Source: Massilia sp. Se16.2.3 (lineage in GTDB: Bacteria; Pseudomonadota; Gammaproteobacteria; Burkholderiales; Burkholderiaceae_D). From it: a stretch of DNA of 64,000 nucleotides. Of the stretch, positions 59,067 to 64,000 are shown piece by piece; position 1 is the stretch's first letter; every line of letters starts with the position of its first letter. A program made the position numbers and the translations under genes. The notes under the pieces were generated by a model. It was not told the DNA's origin and did no database searches. It worked only from the letters and a program-made list of their open reading frames with translations. The stretch lies in NCBI RefSeq assembly GCF_014171595.1, contig NZ_CP050451.1, forward strand, positions 2,480,001 to 2,544,000. The letters run 5' to 3'.

Positions 59067-60155
59067 ATGCGCGTGTGGGCGCGCACGCGTGTGCCGGCAC
59101 GCGTGCTGGCAGGGCTGCTCGCGTGCCTATGTGCGCTGCCGTTTACCGTCCTGGGCGCCGCGCCCGAAACCGGCCTCGCCGCAGGCACGGCGCAGGTGGA
59201 AGCCGCCGCGAGCTCCGGCCTCGGTCCGCGCCAGCTGGCAATCGTCATCAACGACAACGACCCGGACAGCGTCGCCATCGGCAAGTACTATCGCGAGCGC
59301 CGCGACATCCCGGCCGCGAACGTGATCCATGTGCGCCTGCCACGCGAGGCCTCGCTGCCGCTCGAACGCTTCCGCGCGCTGAAGGAGGACATCGACAGCC
59401 GCCTGGGACCAGGCATCCAGGCCGTGCTGATGGTCTGGACCGCTCCCTACAAGGTCGGCTGCAATGCCATCACCGCCGCCTACACGCTGGGCTACGACGA
59501 GGCCTTGTGCCGCGATACCTGCGCTCCCGCCCGGCCCAGCCCCTATTTCAATGCGCGCGGCCGCCGTCCCTACAGCGAACACGGTCTGCGGCTGTCGATG
59601 CTGCTGCCGATCGCGTCGGTTGACAAGGCGCGGGCGCTGATCGACCGCGGCGTCATCAGCGGCTTTCGCCTGCTACCCGCCAGCGCCTGGTACCTCAGTA
59701 CCTCCGAGGCGGCGCGCAACGCCCGCGCCGTTTTCTTTCCGCGCCCCGGCTATCTGGCGTCCAAGCGCCTGCGCATCCACCGCGTCCGGGGCGACGCCAT
59801 CGAAGGCGTCGACGACGTCCTCGTCTACCAGCTCGGCAAGGCCGAGGTCGACAAGCTGGGCAGCCTGCGCTTCGTGCCCGGCGCCCTGGCCGACCACCTG
59901 ACTTCGCACGGTGGCGAATTGCTGGGAAGCTCGCAGATGAGCAGCCTGCGCTGGCTCGAAGCGGGCGCGACGGCCAGCTATGGCACGGTAAGCGAGCCCT
60001 GCAACCACTGGCAGAAATTCCCGAATCCGGGCGTCCTCCTGCGTCACTATCTCGATGGCGACAGCGCCATCGAAGCCTACTGGAAGAGTGTCGCCTGGCC
60101 GGCCCAGGGCCTGTTCATCGGCGAGCCGCTGGCGACACCCTATCCGAAGCGATGA
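59067..60155 (+). CDS. TIGR03790-family exported protein of unknown function
   Basis: About 362 residues. A signal peptide-like N-terminus (VLAGLLACLCALPFTVLGA) is followed by QLAIVINDNDPDSVAIGKYY, RRDIPAANVIHVRLP, GIQAVLMVWTAPYKVGC, GGELLGSSQMSSLRWLEAGA and EPCNHWQKFPNPGVLLRHYL, which I recognise as the TIGR03790 pattern. The fold and activity are unknown to me. ATG 59067 places the signal peptide best; the frame stays open upstream to 58857, and the ribosome-binding site is weak. Confidence 0.75.
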   Translation: MRVWARTRVPARVLAGLLACLCALPFTVLGAAPETGLAAGTAQVEAAASSGLGPRQLAIVINDNDPDSVAIGKYYRERRDIPAANVIHVRLPREASLPLERFRALKEDIDSRLGPGIQAVLMVWTAPYKVGCNAITAAYTLGYDEALCRDTCAPARPSPYFNARGRRPYSEHGLRLSMLLPIASVDKARALIDRGVISGFRLLPASAWYLSTSEAARNARAVFFPRPGYLASKRLRIHRVRGDAIEGVDDVLVYQLGKAEVDKLGSLRFVPGALADHLTSHGGELLGSSQMSSLRWLEAGATASYGTVSEPCNHWQKFPNPGVLLRHYLDGDSAIEAYWKSVAWPAQGLFIGEPLATPYPKR

Positions 60156-60607
60156 GTGGCGGCGCAAGCTGCACAAAGCGTCGCAGGCCGGACCGCGAGG
60201 TGAAGCGGACAAGGGCCGCCAGGGCCGCCATCGGCGCGTCGTGGCTCCGGCTTGTTTCGTGACCGGGTGGGAACACAGCCAGCACAGGGACCGCAATGCC
60301 GGCCCCAGCACCGACGCGAGTCGGCAGCCTACCGCCGCAAGACAGCAAAAACATGGCCGTGAAGTTGGACGACGCGCCGCCGTCTCGAGGGCCGGTGAAT
60401 GCAGTCCCGATGACTTGCGGCAGCTTTATTTTCTTGTAAGAATCTCTTTTGAATCAATGTGTTGCCGGCTTACCTCATCCGGAAGTATTGCCGTGAGAAA
60501 TTGTGTCATTCTCCTGTCAAATTGTAGATTTATTATTGTTTCTAGTAATAAAATGACTATAAGCATGGACAACATTGCTGCGCCCCACCATCCCTTTTAG
60601 GAAGCCC
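60156..60607. other. Intergenic region before the extracellular nuclease gene
   Basis: A 452-base gap. Its second half (about 60420–60600) is sharply A+T-rich against the surrounding GC, consistent with a promoter region. No gene or RNA is evident. Confidence 0.5.
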
Positions 60608-63578
60608 ATGAAAATGCCCGTTGCAACCCCTACCTCCGCCGGCCGGCTGACCGTCCTGGCGGCACTGCTGGCCGGATTGTCCGCCGGTGCCTGCGCCGCG
60701 CCAGCCGATGTCGTCATCAGCCAGTTGTACGGCGGTGGCGGCAGCGCCAACTCCACCCGGAACCGCGATTTCGTCGAACTGTTCAACCGCAGCGGCGCAC
60801 CGGTCAGCCTGAAAGGGATGAGCCTGCAGTACCAGTCGGCCGCCGGCACCACCCGGCAGGCGGGCGCCTTGCCGGACGTAACGCTGGCACCGGGGCAGTA
60901 TTTCCTCGTCGCGGGATCGGCGGGCACGGGGGCGACATCGGTCCGATCGACCATTCCTGGGGCGCCTCGCTGTCGGCCACGACCGGCAAGGTGGCGCTGG
61001 CAAAAAAGTCGACAAGGCGATGACGACGCCCGAGGGTGAAGCGATCGTCGACCTGGTCGGCTTCGGCACCGCCAACCGCTTCGAAGGCTTCGTCGCGCCG
61101 GCACCGTCGATCTCGACCTCGCTGCAGCGCGCAGCCCCGGGCTGCACCGACACCGACAACAACGCGGCCGACTTCACCGCCGCCACCGTCGTCGGCCCGC
61201 GCCGCAGCACGTCGCCCATCAACAGCTGCGGCGGCCCGGTGCAGCAGGCCATCGTGCTGTCCTGCCCGACCGGCCTGCAGGCCGAGCAGGGCAGCGCCGC
61301 CAGCGCTCCCTTGTCCGCGCGCGACGAGGACAGCATCGTCAACAGCGCCGTCATCGAATCGGGCGCGGTGCCCGGCATCAGCCTCGACGGTTTCGTCGCG
61401 GCCGGCGCCATCGGCGCCAGCGCCAACGCCACCCTGAGCGTGGCCGCAAGCGTGGCACCAGGCAGCTACCCGGTGAAGATCCGCTTCGCCAACAACGACG
61501 GCCAGAGCGCCAGCTGCACCGTGCCCGTGCGCGTGGCCGGCCAGCTGAGCATCCCGCAAATCCAGGGCACCGGCCCCAGGACCGCCTACCACAACACCGT
61601 GCAGACGACCCAGGGCGTCGTCACTGCCGTGGTCGGCAGCGGCTTCTTCCTGCAAGACCCGAAGGGCGATGGCGATCCGGCCAGCTCGGACGCGATTTTC
61701 GTGTTCGGCAGCAGCGCCGGCCTGGCCGTGGGCGACCTGGTGCGCATTACCGGTACCGTGGTCGAATACACCCCAAGCGGCGCCAGCCGTTCGTACACCG
61801 AATTCAAGGACCTCGGTGCGGTGACGAAACTGGGCAGCGGCCCGGCGATTGCACCGGCCAATGTCGCGCTGCCGGACGCCGACCTGGCCCGCTTCGAAGC
61901 CATGCTGGTGCGTTTCACCACACCGCTGACGGTCAATGGCAACGCCTACCTCGCCGAGCGCGGCGAGCTGACCTTATCAAGCGGCCGCCGCGAAATCCCG
62001 ACCAACCGCTATCCGGCCGGATCGCCTGAAGCCCAGGCGCTGGCCCGCGACAACGCGGCCAACATGATCGTGCTCGACGACGGCATCTTCACGACGCCGG
62101 CGCAGATTCCCTACCCGGGCCAGGACGGCACCGTACGCGCGGGCGACACCGTCACCGACCTGACCGGCGTGCTCGACTTCGGCGCCATCGGCGGCGGCGG
62201 TGCGGCCTTCAAGGTGCAGCCGACCGTGACGCCGGTGTTCTCGCGCACCAACGAGCGCTTGCCTGCACCCCAGGTGGCAAGCGGCAACGTGAAGGTCGCC
62301 AGCGCCAACGTGCTGAACTTCTTCACCACCTTTACCAACGGCCAGGATGCCTGGGGCCGCACCGGCCAGGGCTGCACCATCGGCAGCCGCACCAGCGCCG
62401 GTAACTGCCGTGGCGCTGACAACATGGCCGAGTTCGTGCGCCAGCGCGACAAGATCGTTGCCGCCCTGTCGGCCGTGAATGCCGACGTCGTCGGCCTGAT
62501 GGAAATCCAGAACAACGGCGATACCGCCGTCGACTACCTGGTGCAGCAGCTGAACGGCGTGATGGGTGCCGGCACCTACGCGGTCGTGCCCAAGCCGGCC
62601 GCGACCGGCACCGACGCGATCCGCGTGGCCATGATCTACAAGCCGAAGGCGGTCAGCCTGGTGGGTGGCGCACTGTCGGACGGCGACATCGTCAACAACC
62701 GCGCACCGATCGCCCAGACCTTCAAGGCCGGCAACGGCGGCAAGTTCTCGCTGGTCGTGAACCACCTGAAGTCGAAGGGCAGCTGCGGCGGCGCCAGGGG
62801 CGGCGATGCCGACAGCGGCGACGGCCAGGGCTGCTGGAACGCCAGCCGTGTCGAACAGGCCGCACGCCTGCGCGACTACTTCCTGCCGCAGGTCGTGGCT
62901 GCCGCCAACGATCCGGACGTGCTGGTGGTCGGCGACATGAACGCCTATGGCATGGAAGACCCGATCCGCCTGCTGAACGCGGCCGGCTATGTCAACGAGA
63001 TCGAACGCTTCGTGCGTCCGCAGGGCACGCCTTACTCCTACGTGTTCGGTGCCGAAAGCGGCTACCTCGACCACGCGCTGGCCAGCACCAGCCTCGACGG
63101 GCAAGTGGCCGGCGTGACCGAATGGCACAACAATGCCGACGAGCCGGAAGCGATCGACTACAACATCGAGAACGGCAACACGGAACCGTACGTGAAGGAC
63201 GCTTTCCGCGCCTCGGATCACGACCCGGTGGTGGTCAGCCTGAACCTGGCGCCAACCTATCTTGATGTCACGACGTCAAGCTCGATCACGCGTTCGGCAT
63301 TGCTGCTGAACCGCGCAACCGGCAAGTACAGCGCCACCGTGAAGATCACGAACACGAGCGGCGCGGTCCTGACCGGTCCGCTGCACCTGGTGCTCGAAGG
63401 CCTCCCGAGCGGCGTGACGCTCGACGGCAAGAGCGGCGAGCAGGGCGGGGCGCCTTATCTCACCCTGCCAGGCGCATCGCTGGCGCCTGGCGCCACGGTC
63501 AGCGTCACCACCACCTTCACCAACCCATCGAAGTCCAGCATCGGCTACACGCCGAAACTGTTCACCGGCACTTTCTGA
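60608..63578 (+). CDS. ExeM/NucH-family extracellular endonuclease with lamin-tail domain, two frameshifts
   Basis: About 991 residues. The signal peptide (LAALLAGLSAGACA) is followed by a lamin-tail domain (VVISQLYGGGGS, RDFVELFNRSGAPVSLKGM) and an OB-like region (GVVTAVVGSGFFLQDPKGDG). The endonuclease/exonuclease/phosphatase catalytic domain has KVASANVLNFFTTF, DVVGLMEIQNNGDTA, VNHLKSKGSCGG, VVGDMNAYGMEDPI, LDHALASTSL and FRASDHDPVVVSLNL. The first 110 or so residues are joined to the rest only by restoring one G near 60930 and one A in the A-run near 60998. AGGA stands 5 bases before the ATG. It is probably a secreted DNase acting on extracellular or biofilm DNA. Confidence 0.88.
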
Positions 63579-63589
63579 GGAAGCGATCC

Positions 63590-64000
63590 ATGTTCAAGCT
63601 GAAAAACCTGTTCACCCGTGCGCTGCTGGCGCTGATGCTGGCAACGGGCGCCGGCGCGGCGCTGGCCGGCCCGACCTACCACGTGACGGTCGACACCCGC
63701 GGCTATGAGGGCAGCGGCACGCTCGACTTCCTGTTCCTCGGTTACGACACCTCGGCGCCAGGCAATGCGTTCCTGAGCAATTTCACGGGGGACTATGGCA
63801 GCGACAGCGCCTTCGAAGGCGATGCGAGCGGCGCCATCGACAGCGGCGTGGTGCTGGGAACGAGCGACTGGTACAACAGCTTCGCGCAATCGGTGAACCT
63901 GGGCGGGCGCTTCGGCTTCGACCTGCGCTTCGACGTCGGTCCAGCCGGCGGCCCGCTCGGTTTCAGCGTCGGCCTGTTCAGCGATGCACTGGGCCAATAC
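63590..64000 (+). CDS. NF038129-like PEP-CTERM family protein, 3'-partial
   Basis: The first 137 residues of an exported protein cut by the window end. The signal peptide (LFTRALLALMLATGAGAALA) is followed by GPTYHVTVDTRGYEGSGTLD, FLFLGYDTSAPGNAFLSNF and LGGRFGFDLRFDVG, the pattern of small PEP-CTERM proteins of the NF038129 group. The sorting tail is not visible. GAGGAA overlaps the upstream stop, so it is probably co-transcribed with the nuclease gene. Confidence 0.75.
   Translation, partial: MFKLKNLFTRALLALMLATGAGAALAGPTYHVTVDTRGYEGSGTLDFLFLGYDTSAPGNAFLSNFTGDYGSDSAFEGDASGAIDSGVVLGTSDWYNSFAQSVNLGGRFGFDLRFDVGPAGGPLGFSVGLFSDALGQY

Overview
The window is GC-rich, double-stranded-coding-dense Gram-negative DNA. 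The order lpxK–trm112–kdsB–adk, the K+-insensitive membrane pyrophosphatase and above all an EpsB/D/E/F/G–exosortase B (XrtB)–EpsI–EpsL exopolysaccharide cluster with PEP-CTERM proteins point to a betaproteobacterium of the Oxalobacteraceae, most like Massilia/Telluria/Janthinobacterium. This assignment rests on gene content recognised by eye, not on a search.

Layout. 1–5242: envelope and core metabolism (lipid A kinase, Trm112-like protein, CMP-Kdo synthetase, adenylate kinase, H+-pyrophosphatase). 5243–15750: mixed housekeeping and signalling (cytoplasmic DsbA-like thioredoxin, a secreted protein, an HSD10-type SDR behind a striking palindrome, gamma-glutamyltransferase, a large propeller-type hybrid histidine kinase followed by a response regulator, a DedA protein). 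15751–24768: a toxin-immunity accessory region: a 1597-residue secreted Rhs protein with a CdiA-like C-terminal nuclease, a CdiI-like immunity gene, an unassigned small gene, a SUKH/SMI1-like immunity gene, an ATP-grasp enzyme, an ASCH-like phage-type ORF and tRNA-Arg(CCT). 24984–26906: ABC-F ATPase Uup. 27304–57810: one very large exopolysaccharide locus. It holds the outer-membrane protein EpsL, the priming transferase, GDP-fucose synthase, EpsD/E/F/G export and chain-length proteins, exosortase B with EpsI, a Wzy-type polymerase, a flippase, at least five glycosyltransferases, two heparinase II/III-family proteins, a CapK-like adenylate ligase, and sugar-nucleotide enzymes (WecB, GalE, a nucleotidyltransferase, ManC). 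58044–64000: exported proteins linked to the exosortase theme (a PEP-CTERM TLD-like protein, a TIGR03790-type protein, an ExeM/NucH-type extracellular nuclease, and the start of a PEP-CTERM-type protein cut by the window end).

How it works together: nucleotide sugars (GDP-mannose from ManC, GDP-fucose from Fcl, UDP-galactose from GalE, UDP-ManNAc from WecB) feed lipid-linked repeat assembly begun by the priming transferase and extended by the glycosyltransferases. The flippase, polymerase, EpsF/EpsG and EpsE then move, polymerise and export the polymer. XrtB/EpsI processes PEP-CTERM proteins that probably decorate the cell surface or matrix.

Major caution: I count about 19 positions where a clearly single gene is split by a one-base insertion or deletion. 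Many lie in short homopolymers, one is in the normally essential lpxK, and none comes with nonsense mutations. This looks far more like uncorrected consensus error than mass gene decay. I therefore annotate the affected genes as full-length CDS spans and mark the frameshift positions.
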